A stretch of DNA of 64,000 nucleotides, taken from assembly GCA_025765615.1 (NCBI GenBank), contig JAIVFJ010000159.1, positions 88,642 to 152,641 of the forward strand. Direction: 5' to 3'. The position numbers were made by a program, and so were the translations under genes. The DNA is from Zopfochytrium polystomum. Its lineage: Eukaryota; Chytridiomycota; Chytridiomycetes; Chytridiales; Chytridiaceae. Under the pieces are notes generated by a model. The model had not been told where the DNA came from. It did not search any database and saw only the letters and a list, made by a program, of their open reading frames with translations. Positions 56,543 to 64,000 of the stretch are shown piece after piece (positions within the stretch are counted from its first letter, which is position 1; each line of letters begins with the position of its first letter).

Positions 56543-57466
56543 ATGTCTGACCCAAACAACACCTTCCCTGATGCAACTGCCTTCCAAGCCTTGATGGACC
56601 AATTACAAGCCCTCTCAAGACAGACACACCAACTTCAAGAACAAGTCCTTCACCAGCAGCACCAGCTTCAACAACAACTTCACCAACAAGAACATCAAGC
56701 TCTTCCCCTGCCTCAAGCCAACCAAGCAAGAGAGCCCAAGGTTCCCAGCCCTGACAAGTTCACTGGGCTGGCCAAAGACCTTAGGAACTTCATGGCCACT
56801 GTGGAGAATGTCATCCTTCTCCAACCTTCAAGATTTCCCAGTGAGCAAGTCAAGGTTCTTTTCACAAGCACCCTCCTGTCTGGTCAAGCTCAATCATGGT
56901 ACAGATCTCTCCCAAGCACACCCACCACCCTGCAAGAGCTCTGGGAGGGGCTGGAAGCTACCTTTGGTGACCCCTACGCATCTTGGACAGCAAGATCCAA
57001 GCTCAAGCATATCAAGCAAGGAAAGCAATCTTGTGTGGCCTACACCAACCAATTCAAGCAACTAGCCAGAGACTCTGGATACAATGATGCAGCTCTGATG
57101 GAGCTGTACCATGATGGTCTCCATGAGTCTATCCAAGACATGCTCTCCCAGTCTCTGCACATCCCTGAGACCTTGGAAGAGTACATTCTCCTTGCCATCA
57201 AGATTGACAACAGACTCTACTCCAAGAGGCTGAAGCAAAGACAAGTAGGAACTACATCAAGACCTACCCCAGTTCCTCAAGCTCTTACAGTTCCTGAACC
57301 CATGCAAGTGGATGCAGTTGAGACACTTCCTAAGGGTCCTCTGAGCCAAGAGGAGAAAACAAGGAGGGCCCAGCAGGGACTGTGTTTTTACTGTGGCTCC
57401 AAGGAGCATGCTGTCAAGGACTGCCCAAGGAAGAAGCACCCAAACTCCCAGGTCCAGGCTCACTGA
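56543..57466 (+). CDS. Chromovirus copy 2 Gag
   Basis: 307 residues, same as copy 1 Gag, with the zinc knuckle at 281-294. The pol frame begins before its stop, in the -1 frame; the overlap from the first pol-frame ATG is 85 nt. A cysteine-rich stretch CTGTGTTTTTACTG in the overlap is the only run resembling a slip site, and it does not match the standard X-XXY-YYZ pattern in the gag frame. Confidence 0.95.
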   Translation: MSDPNNTFPDATAFQALMDQLQALSRQTHQLQEQVLHQQHQLQQQLHQQEHQALPLPQANQAREPKVPSPDKFTGLAKDLRNFMATVENVILLQPSRFPSEQVKVLFTSTLLSGQAQSWYRSLPSTPTTLQELWEGLEATFGDPYASWTARSKLKHIKQGKQSCVAYTNQFKQLARDSGYNDAALMELYHDGLHESIQDMLSQSLHIPETLEEYILLAIKIDNRLYSKRLKQRQVGTTSRPTPVPQALTVPEPMQVDAVETLPKGPLSQEEKTRRAQQGLCFYCGSKEHAVKDCPRKKHPNSQVQAH

Positions 57467-60400
57467 GGGGCAATTCCCTGGACCCTCCTCCAAGCTGCCC
57501 CTGTTTCATCACCACCACCAGCACCACAAACACCTCAGATTCCAAGCCCCACCAACTCACCATGGATGTCAAGATTCAACTCTCACCCAAGTCAACCATC
57601 ACAACCAAGGCCCTTATAGACTCTGGATCATCCTGCAACATCATTGATGCCACCCTTGCCAAGTCTTGTGCCATTCCTACGATCAAGAAATCCACACCCC
57701 TCAAGGTCCACTTTGCCAATCATGCTCTGTTCAAGGAAATCAGCCATGAAACCAAGCTAAACCTCCACATCCAAGACTTTCCACCATCCATGGTCAATCT
57801 GGAAGTATTGGATCTTGGCTCACCCACATTCTCTGTCATCCTGGGATTACCATGGCTGCAAGCCCAGAACCCTGCCATTGATTGGGTCACTGGTCAAGTC
57901 CAACCTCCACCAATCGGAACAGTCACCCAAAACTCAAGTCAAGCCCCCAAGTCTCATGCTCTCAAGCCCTTGATTCAAGATTCACAGCCAGCCAAGACTC
58001 AAGTTCCACAGTTCACAGTTCACAGTCAAGATTCAAGTAGAGCTCATAGAGCTCACAGTCATGGCCATGACTCTTGTTCACAGAACCCACAGTCAAAGAT
58101 TCAAGTACCACAGTTCACAGTCCACATTCAAGATTCAAGTTCCACAGCTCACAGTCTTTGCCAAGAACAGAACTCTCAGTCAAAGATTCAAGAATCACAG
58201 TTCCCAGTCAAGAATTCAAGCCCCACTGCTGAGGAGCACGACAACCTGGACCCATCAGACCTTTTGCTGGCATCCAAGCTACCAAAAGAATATCTCCCTT
58301 ATGCTGATGTGTTTTCCAAGACCAAGGCAGACCTGCTACCAGCTCAGAGGCCTTATGACTGTGAAATCCCACTCAAGGATGAAACTTGCAGCCCACCTTT
58401 CAAGCCACTGTACCACCTCTCTCCACCAGAAGCCAAGGCCCTCCAAGAATACATTGAAGAAATGCTGAACAAGGGATTCATCCAACCTTCCAAGTCACCA
58501 GCTGGAGCTCCCATCTTTTTTGTCAAGAAGAAGGATGGGGGACTGAGACCCTGTGTGGACTACAGAGATCTCAATGAGATGACAGTCAAGAACCGCTATC
58601 CACTGCCTCTCATCTCTGAATTACTGGACAAACTGAGCCATGCAAGGATATTTTCCAAGATTGACCTCAGAGGTGCCTACAATTTGGTCAGAATTAAGCC
58701 CCAGGATCAATGGAAGACTGCCTTCAGATGCAAATACGGTCACTTTGAGTACTTGGTCATGCCCTTTGGACTTACCAATGCTCCAGCTATTTTCCAAGGC
58801 ATGATGAATGACATCTTCAGGGATATTCTGGACCTTTTTGTCATTGTCTACCTGGATGATATCCTGGTATTTTCATCTGACACTGCAAGCCATATGGGAC
58901 ATGTCAAGACTGTCTTGGAGAGACTCAGACAGCATCACCTCTATGCAAAGCTGGAGAAGTGTGAATTCCACAAGACCTCCATTGAGTTTTTGGGGTTCAT
59001 TGTGTCTGACAAAGGGATCTCCATGGCACCAGACAAGATCCAAACTATTCTTGAATGGAAGGCTCCAAATTCCATCAAGGATGTTCAAAGCTTCCTTGGA
59101 TTTTGCAACTTCTACAGAACCTTCATTGCCAACTATTCTGCCATAGCCAAGCCTCTCACTGATCTCACCAAGAAGACCACCAAGTTTGAATGGACCCCAG
59201 CAGCAGAGCAAGCCTGGCTAGCTCTTAAGACAGCAACCACAAGTGCACCACTCCTTAAGCATGTGGATCCCTTGCTTCCCTTCACCTTGGAAACTGATGC
59301 CTCAGACTATGCCCTCGGTGCTGTTCTGTCCCAGCCAAGCTCTCAGGAACCCTCTGCTCCTCTGCATCCAGTGGCATATTACTCCAGGAAGCTGAACAGT
59401 GCTGAGTGTAACTACACAGTCCATGACAAGGAGTTGCTTGCAATTGTGGAAGCATTCAAATTCTGGAGACACTACTTGGCTGGTTCTAAAGGCATCTCTG
59501 TCTATTCTGATCACAAGAACCTCACCTTCTTCAGGGCAAGGAGGTTGCTCAAGCAGAGGCATGCCAGGTGGGCTGAACTGCTCTCTGAGTATGACTTTAA
59601 GCTGTGCTATTCCCCTGGCCACCTGAACACTGTGGCTGATGCCCTGTCAAGAAGAACAGACCTTGCACCTGAAGGGGGAGATGGTTTCACCCCACCATCC
59701 AAGACACACCTTTCATTGCTTCCTGACAGTGTGTGGGCCCATGCTATTTCCAAGGACCCCAAGCCTCACAAGATTCAAATCAGCCAAGAAGAGGAAAAAC
59801 TTGAGATACTCAAGACAAGGCATGATGCAGCAACAGCTGGACACCCAGGAGAGCACAAGACATATGAGCTTGTTTCCAGAGACTTCTACTGGCCAGGCAT
59901 GAGGAAGTACATCAAGAACTATGTCAGCAGCTGTGAAACCTGTCAAAGAAACAAATCCAGCAGACACAAGCCCTATGGACTTCTGGAGCCCCTCCCAATT
60001 GCCATCAGCCCTTGGTCATCAATATCCATGGACTTCATTGTGAAACTGCCCCCATCCCATGGATTTGACTCTATCCTTGTTGTCATCTGCAGAAGGACAA
60101 AGTTGGCCCATTTCATCCCCTGCACTGAGAATATAGATGCACAAGGAACAGCAGACCTGTTTTTGCAGCACATATTCAGGCTCCATGGGCTGCCTCAGTC
60201 AATCGTCAGTGACAGAGGACCACAGTTCAGATCTCAATTTCGGAAAGCACTCACAGCAGCCCTTGGAATCAAGTCTCAACTGTCAACTGCTTATCACCCT
60301 CAGACTGATGGACAAACAGAAAGAACAAACCAGACTCTGGAGCAGTATTTGAGGTGCTATGTCAGCTATCAACAGGATGATTGGCCCACCCTCCTTCCAC

Positions 60401-61101
60401 TGGCAGAATTTGCTCTCAACAATTCTCTCCACTCAAGCACCCAGCTATCTCCTTTCTTTGCAACCTATGGCTTCAATCCAAGAGGAGATCTTCTGGGACA
60501 AGAGACCCTATCCAATGTCCAAGCTCCTGCTGCGGCTTCACACTTACATAAGCTCAAGATCATCAACTCCTTCCTGGACTCCACCCTGAAGCAAGCCCAA
60601 GAAGATGCCTCAAGATTTGCCAACACTCACAGAATGGACCATGACCTTGCTGTGGGTCAGCAAGTTTGGCTTCTGAGGAAGAACTTGCAGACCAAAAGAC
60701 CAAGTCCCAAGCTAGACAACCTCAAGTTGGGACCTTTCAAGATCTTGGAGCAAATCAATCCAGTCACCTTCAAGCTGGATCTCCCTGCATCCATGAAGAT
60801 CCACCCAGTTTTCCATGTCAGCCTTTTAGAGAAGTTTGTGGCCAATTCCATTCCAGGCAGAGTTGTTCCTCCTCCTCCTCCAGTTGAGGTAGAAGGTGAA
60901 GAGGAATTTGAGGTTGAACAAATCTTGGATGCCAAGTGGTTTGGAAGAACACTCAAGTTCCTTGTTAAGTGGAAAGGTTACTCAGATGCTGACAACACCT
61001 GGGAACCTGAGTCAAACCTCACTCACTGCCAAGACCTTCTGCTCAAGTTCAAGACCAGGTACCCCACCAAGTTGCAGAAGAGGCCTAAAAGGGGGAGATG
61101 A
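57382..61101 (+). CDS. Chromovirus copy 2 Pol with C-terminal chromodomain
   Basis: 1239 codons in one frame. In order: aspartic protease (ALIDSGSS, Asp80), reverse transcriptase (KIDLRGAYN; YLDD at 490-493), RNase H (ETDASDYAL, Asp639), integrase zinc finger (H-x5-H..CETC, near 820-850), integrase core (SMDFIVK, VSDRGPQF, TDGQTERTNQTLEQY) and a chromodomain at about 1178-1228 (FLVKWKGYSDADNTWEPESNL). RT-RNaseH-IN order and the chromodomain define a Ty3/gypsy chromovirus. The chromodomain should steer insertion toward methylated histone H3. All key catalytic residues are present. The true start is a Gag-Pol fusion, so the ATG is nominal. Confidence 0.96.
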   Translation: MFLLWLQGACCQGLPKEEAPKLPGPGSLRGNSLDPPPSCPCFITTTSTTNTSDSKPHQLTMDVKIQLSPKSTITTKALIDSGSSCNIIDATLAKSCAIPTIKKSTPLKVHFANHALFKEISHETKLNLHIQDFPPSMVNLEVLDLGSPTFSVILGLPWLQAQNPAIDWVTGQVQPPPIGTVTQNSSQAPKSHALKPLIQDSQPAKTQVPQFTVHSQDSSRAHRAHSHGHDSCSQNPQSKIQVPQFTVHIQDSSSTAHSLCQEQNSQSKIQESQFPVKNSSPTAEEHDNLDPSDLLLASKLPKEYLPYADVFSKTKADLLPAQRPYDCEIPLKDETCSPPFKPLYHLSPPEAKALQEYIEEMLNKGFIQPSKSPAGAPIFFVKKKDGGLRPCVDYRDLNEMTVKNRYPLPLISELLDKLSHARIFSKIDLRGAYNLVRIKPQDQWKTAFRCKYGHFEYLVMPFGLTNAPAIFQGMMNDIFRDILDLFVIVYLDDILVFSSDTASHMGHVKTVLERLRQHHLYAKLEKCEFHKTSIEFLGFIVSDKGISMAPDKIQTILEWKAPNSIKDVQSFLGFCNFYRTFIANYSAIAKPLTDLTKKTTKFEWTPAAEQAWLALKTATTSAPLLKHVDPLLPFTLETDASDYALGAVLSQPSSQEPSAPLHPVAYYSRKLNSAECNYTVHDKELLAIVEAFKFWRHYLAGSKGISVYSDHKNLTFFRARRLLKQRHARWAELLSEYDFKLCYSPGHLNTVADALSRRTDLAPEGGDGFTPPSKTHLSLLPDSVWAHAISKDPKPHKIQISQEEEKLEILKTRHDAATAGHPGEHKTYELVSRDFYWPGMRKYIKNYVSSCETCQRNKSSRHKPYGLLEPLPIAISPWSSISMDFIVKLPPSHGFDSILVVICRRTKLAHFIPCTENIDAQGTADLFLQHIFRLHGLPQSIVSDRGPQFRSQFRKALTAALGIKSQLSTAYHPQTDGQTERTNQTLEQYLRCYVSYQQDDWPTLLPLAEFALNNSLHSSTQLSPFFATYGFNPRGDLLGQETLSNVQAPAAASHLHKLKIINSFLDSTLKQAQEDASRFANTHRMDHDLAVGQQVWLLRKNLQTKRPSPKLDNLKLGPFKILEQINPVTFKLDLPASMKIHPVFHVSLLEKFVANSIPGRVVPPPPPVEVEGEEEFEVEQILDAKWFGRTLKFLVKWKGYSDADNTWEPESNLTHCQDLLLKFKTRYPTKLQKRPKRGR

Positions 61102-61454
61102 TGTTATGAATCACCCTCTGGAAACCTCTGGAACCTTCTAGAACATTCCTTCATGGAACCTTCTGGAACCTTCTGGAACCTTCTAGAACATTCCTTCATG
61201 GAAGCTTGTGGAACCTTCTGGAACCTTCTTTGCTTTCCTGACTTGTCTTGTTGTCATTGGTATCATTGGTATCATTGCATTACTAATTGCTCTTTCTGGA
61301 ACTTTCTTGGAGTCTTGACAAGGAACACTCTCAAAAGGTATAAAAGGGGGATGGGGGACGTGTCCCATCCCTCAAGTGAATTATTGTTTCCAATACAATC
61401 ATCACTCCTCTCAGTTCCTTGTCTGCCTTGTCCTGTCCTGCCCTGTTCCTGACA
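61102..61454 (+). repeat. 3' LTR of chromovirus copy 2
   Basis: 353 bp, two differences from its 5' LTR, one of which (CGTGTCCC) is downstream of the TATA box. The heat-shock arrays are intact. Confidence 0.95.
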
Positions 61455-61672
61455 CCTTTGGTGCTGGATATGGAAGTTTGGAGCCCTCTACACTGCCTAG
61501 TGTTCATGGAAATTTGGATGCTTCTGGATCTGCTGCAAGTGCTGAAAACAGGACTTTGATGTGTGGACAAGTGGTTGCATTTCCATTGGAATCTGCTGTT
61601 GGGGGGTGATGGGTTCTGCTGGAAGTGGATGGATTTCTTCAGCATTGATTCACCTGGCAAATTCTGGGGCAA
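61455..61672. other. Short unassigned stretch
   Basis: Nothing recognised between the chromovirus and the TGTTAAGAC-family fragment. Confidence 0.4.
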
Positions 61673-61737
61673 GGTACGCTTGTTTTTGCAAATAAAATCC
61701 CTAGACTTTATCACTGAGACCTCAGTGTAGTCTCACA
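61673..61737 (+). repeat. 3' end of a TGTTAAGAC-family LTR
   Basis: GGTACGCTTGTTTTTGC, AATAAAATCCCTAGAC and GTAGTCTCACA match in reverse the end of the 55026-55222 repeat; here it ends in TCTCACA. Confidence 0.65.
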
Positions 61738-61948
61738 CCCCTACGTAGTCGACTCCCTTCTCTCCCTCCCCCCGTCGCTGGCGACAACAAGGGCTCTGGC
61801 AGCACCATCTGTGACAAGGGGTGCTAGGTCGCGCCCTGTCCGTCCCATTGCTATTAACTGCTGCTGTTGTATTTGAGATTAGGTTCCTGAGATAAAAACC
61901 CCCTTTTCCCTCTTCTCTCTCTTTATTCTGCGGTTGGGTTGAGCCCTT
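61738..61948 (+). repeat. Repeat with GAGATAAAAACCCC box, right copy
   Basis: Matches 55953-56134 in the same orientation, with about 30 extra bases after GCGACAACA. The two copies flank chromovirus copy 2 as direct repeats. Confidence 0.7.
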
Positions 61949-62619
61949 CCATTTCCCCTCGCACCAGCCCACAGCCACGCAAGTAATAGATGCTCCTACA
62001 CCAATCCTTCAGAGGATTGTCCCTCTGAATGTTCATTCTTTGTGTTTGAGACCCCTGTTAGACAGATCATTAGGGATACTTTGTGGACTAGGCAAGTACT
62101 AGGGTTGAAACACCCCCTAGACAACAGCCCAATAAAGTTAGTTTTAGCCTATTATTTGCTTTCCCTCACTCTCGGGCCGAGATCCCAGGGTTGAAGGAGT
62201 GAGTATAGTCTCACATTCTAACTGAAGTTGTATACTTCATTGTGATGTGCCAGATATTTCAGGATCTTCTCCTTATGAAAGTTCTCAGCAATCAAGTGAA
62301 AGTGGAGAAAAACTCTGTTACAATCATTCCAGTCTCTATACATTCTGCTGTCTCTGCTGATTCCTTGGGTGGGTCAGATGGAGAAGAAGATGATTTGGAG
62401 CCATGTGGTGGAGTTTTTTGAAGGGGAGGAGCAATGGCAGGATCCACACCTCGATTTGGAGGCAGAAATTGAACCTGTTGGGTCAGAAAACTGTGCATGG
62501 AATCATCAGCTTGAAAGCAGCTGCAAAAATTATCCCTTTCATGGACCAGAGACTGGCCTTCCTTCCAAAAGGGTTCCTTCAGGCTGATTGAGGCTTTCAG
62601 TCAGCTGTGGACTCAGGAG

Positions 62620-64000
62620 ATTCAAGTTCTTGTGGTGAAATTCACCAATGTGAATGCACATAGGAAGACGTCAAAGGGTTTTTTTGCTGGAACTTTAAGT
62701 GACTTGTCCTGGAGATCACTTTCCAGAGATGAGTTTGGTTTATTTATTGGGATAATTCTGCACATGGGGCTTGTCCAGCTTGGAGATGCTGATCTATACT
62801 GGTCAGATAATAATTTGACTGCAGCATGTACCAAATGAGCTGCATATCTCAGAACCGATTTGAGGAGATTATAAAGTACCTTCATTTCTGTGATGAAATG
62901 AATGGGTCAGCTATGACAAGCAAGACATACAAAGTTGATCTGTTCCTTGAGCTGGTGCAACAGAGCTTCCAAGCGAACTACACAGTGGGGTCTCAAATTT
63001 CAGTTGATGAAATGTTGATTGCATTCAAAGGACAACTGTCAATTCTTCAGTACATGCCTCTGAAACTCATCAAGCGTGGCATTAAAATCTTTGGTGTGAG
63101 TGATGCTCAATCCAGCTATCTTTACAACTTCGAATTCTACACTGGAAAGAGCACTAAGGCAGTGATGCAGCCTGAAGTTGGCCTGGGTGGAAGTACTGTG
63201 CTTCGATTGATTGAAAATCGTGAAGGAATCTACAGAACTGTTCTTACAGACAATTTCTTTACAAGTGTGGCACTTTCAAAAGAGCTTCTTTTGAGAAAGA
63301 CATACTTGCGAGGTACAATACGTGATAATCGAAAAGGGTTTCCAGCATCTGCAAAGTTTCAAAATGGGAGCCACAATACATTCACAAATATTCCATGATG
63401 GATGTGGAAGGAGGTGTTTTTTGTCAGGAACATGGCAGGACAAGGCAAGGCAAGGCAGAGAAGGAACTGAGAGGAGTGATGATTGTATTGGAAACAATAA
63501 TTCACTTGAGGGATGGGACAGGTCCCCCATCGCCCTTTTATACCTTTTGAGAGTGTTCCTTGTCAAGACTCAAAGAAAGTTCCAGAAAGAGCAATTAGTA
63601 ACACAATGATACCAATGATACTAATGACAACAAGACAAGTCAGGAAAGCAAAGAAGGTTCCAGAAGGTTCCACAAGGTTCCATGAAGGAATGTTCTATAA
63701 TGTTCCAGAAGGTTCCAGAAGGTTCCATGAAGGAATGTTCTAGAAGGTTCCAGAGGTTTCCAGCGGGTGATTCATAACATTTTTGGAGTGGTTGGCTTTG
63801 TGGATAAGAGGCCATTCCACATGATTTCCACTTGTGATCAGGTTGGCTGGCCTTTCTTCCTTCAATCAATGTACTGGACAACATGACTTAGAATTTGAGA
63901 AAACTTGCACAGCTCTGGAATACAATCAGTTCATGGGTGGCATTGACCTTGTGGACCAAATGATGGGCATTTCTGGAACCCAGTGTAAAACAACAAGCAT
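62620..64000 (+). pseudogene. piggyBac-type transposase, interrupted and frame-shifted
   Basis: Frames with piggyBac (DDE_Tnp_1_7) features: FFAGTLSDLSWRSLSRDEFGLFIGIILHMG upstream (by parts), then an open stretch 62826-63398 with RFEEIIKYLHF, the first catalytic Asp in ISVDEMLIAFKG, GIKIFGVSDA and the second in VLTDNFFTS. Beyond the LTR the text resumes with FVDKRPFHMISTC and YNQFMGGIDLVDQMMG, where the third catalytic Asp lies. There are frame changes before 62826, at 63398 and after the LTR, so it is not functional. An acidic, serine-rich N-terminus (GGSDGEEDD near 62370) is typical of the family. Confidence 0.85.
63422..63779 (-). repeat. Solo chromovirus LTR inside the piggyBac gene, 5-bp duplication
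   Basis: 358 bp, reverse orientation, TGTTATGAATCACCCG to ATGTTCCTGACA on the minus strand, flanked by TTTTT on both sides (63417-63421 and 63780-63784). It retains most of the phased heat-shock-element array and a TATAAAAGG box. The internal part of the element has been removed by LTR recombination. Confidence 0.92.

Larger units (their letters stand above)
56150..61454 (+). mobile_element. Chromovirus (Ty3 type) copy 2, intact reading frames
   Basis: 353-bp LTRs at both ends, gag and pol open, and a polypurine-like AAAAGGGGGAGATGA before the 3' LTR. The two LTRs differ at two sites only (CCTT to GCTT near 61204, ACCTG to ACGTG near 61360), which indicates recent insertion. Flanking 5-mers (CTTCC, CCTTT) do not match, so no clear target duplication. 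Confidence 0.96.
62320..64000 (+). mobile_element. piggyBac-like transposon gene region (right end outside window)
   Basis: Transposase-related text from about 62320 to the right edge, interrupted by a solo chromovirus LTR at 63422-63779. No terminal repeat was identified on the left. Confidence 0.8.

Overview
The window is nuclear DNA of a eukaryote. It carries six spliced protein-coding host genes with short GT-AG introns (about 60-220 bp), a tRNA-Arg gene, AATAAA signals, long CT/GT microsatellites, and a heavy load of LTR retrotransposons and DNA transposons. The gene set (mitochondrial ADCK1-type ABC1 kinase, pepsin-like protease, Tat-SF1/CUS2 splicing factor, 14-3-3, universal stress protein fold, cyclic-nucleotide-binding protein), GC-rich coding sequence and chromodomain-bearing Ty3 elements would suit an early-diverging (zoosporic) fungus or another unicellular eukaryote. 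That placement is inference; no rRNA or other marker is present.

Layout: 1-11.6 kb is repeat-rich. It holds a Ty1/copia element on the minus strand whose pol frame is open off the left edge, two tandem 221-bp LTRs, a decayed second copia element, and LTR and chromovirus scraps. 12.7-22.9 kb is a gene island: ABC1 kinase (+), aspartic protease (-), Tat-SF1-like factor (-), 14-3-3 (+). 23.8-31 kb holds a terminal-inverted-repeat element with a MITE nested in it, a decayed copia gag, a candidate 1.7-kb LTR and a tRNA-like remnant. 32.78-36.15 kb is an apparently intact DNA transposon with matching inverted ends and two divergent, intron-containing genes: a PIF/Harbinger-like DDE transposase and a partner of unknown family. 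36.8-38 kb is a universal-stress-type gene.

39.8-64 kb alternates mobile elements and host genes. There are two long chromovirus copies in the same orientation (39.8-45.1 kb, pol broken by two one-base insertions; 56.15-61.45 kb, both frames open), a third truncated copy (53.9-55.0 kb, minus) whose chromodomain is split by a solo LTR of another family, a large cyclic-nucleotide-binding gene (46.4-50.7 kb), a tRNA-Arg(UCG) gene, and at the right edge a piggyBac-like transposase interrupted by a solo chromovirus LTR.

The most striking signal is in the chromovirus LTR. Its U3 region, 110-210 bp upstream of a TATAAAAG box, is built of perfectly phased GAA/TTC pentamers, the textbook heat-shock-element pattern, and copies differ by a whole 10-bp HSE unit. 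This predicts a heat-inducible retrotransposon driven by host HSF. The second candidate is the two-gene inverted-repeat element, whose shared promoter carries a four-copy ACGCGGTC motif cluster in both orientations.
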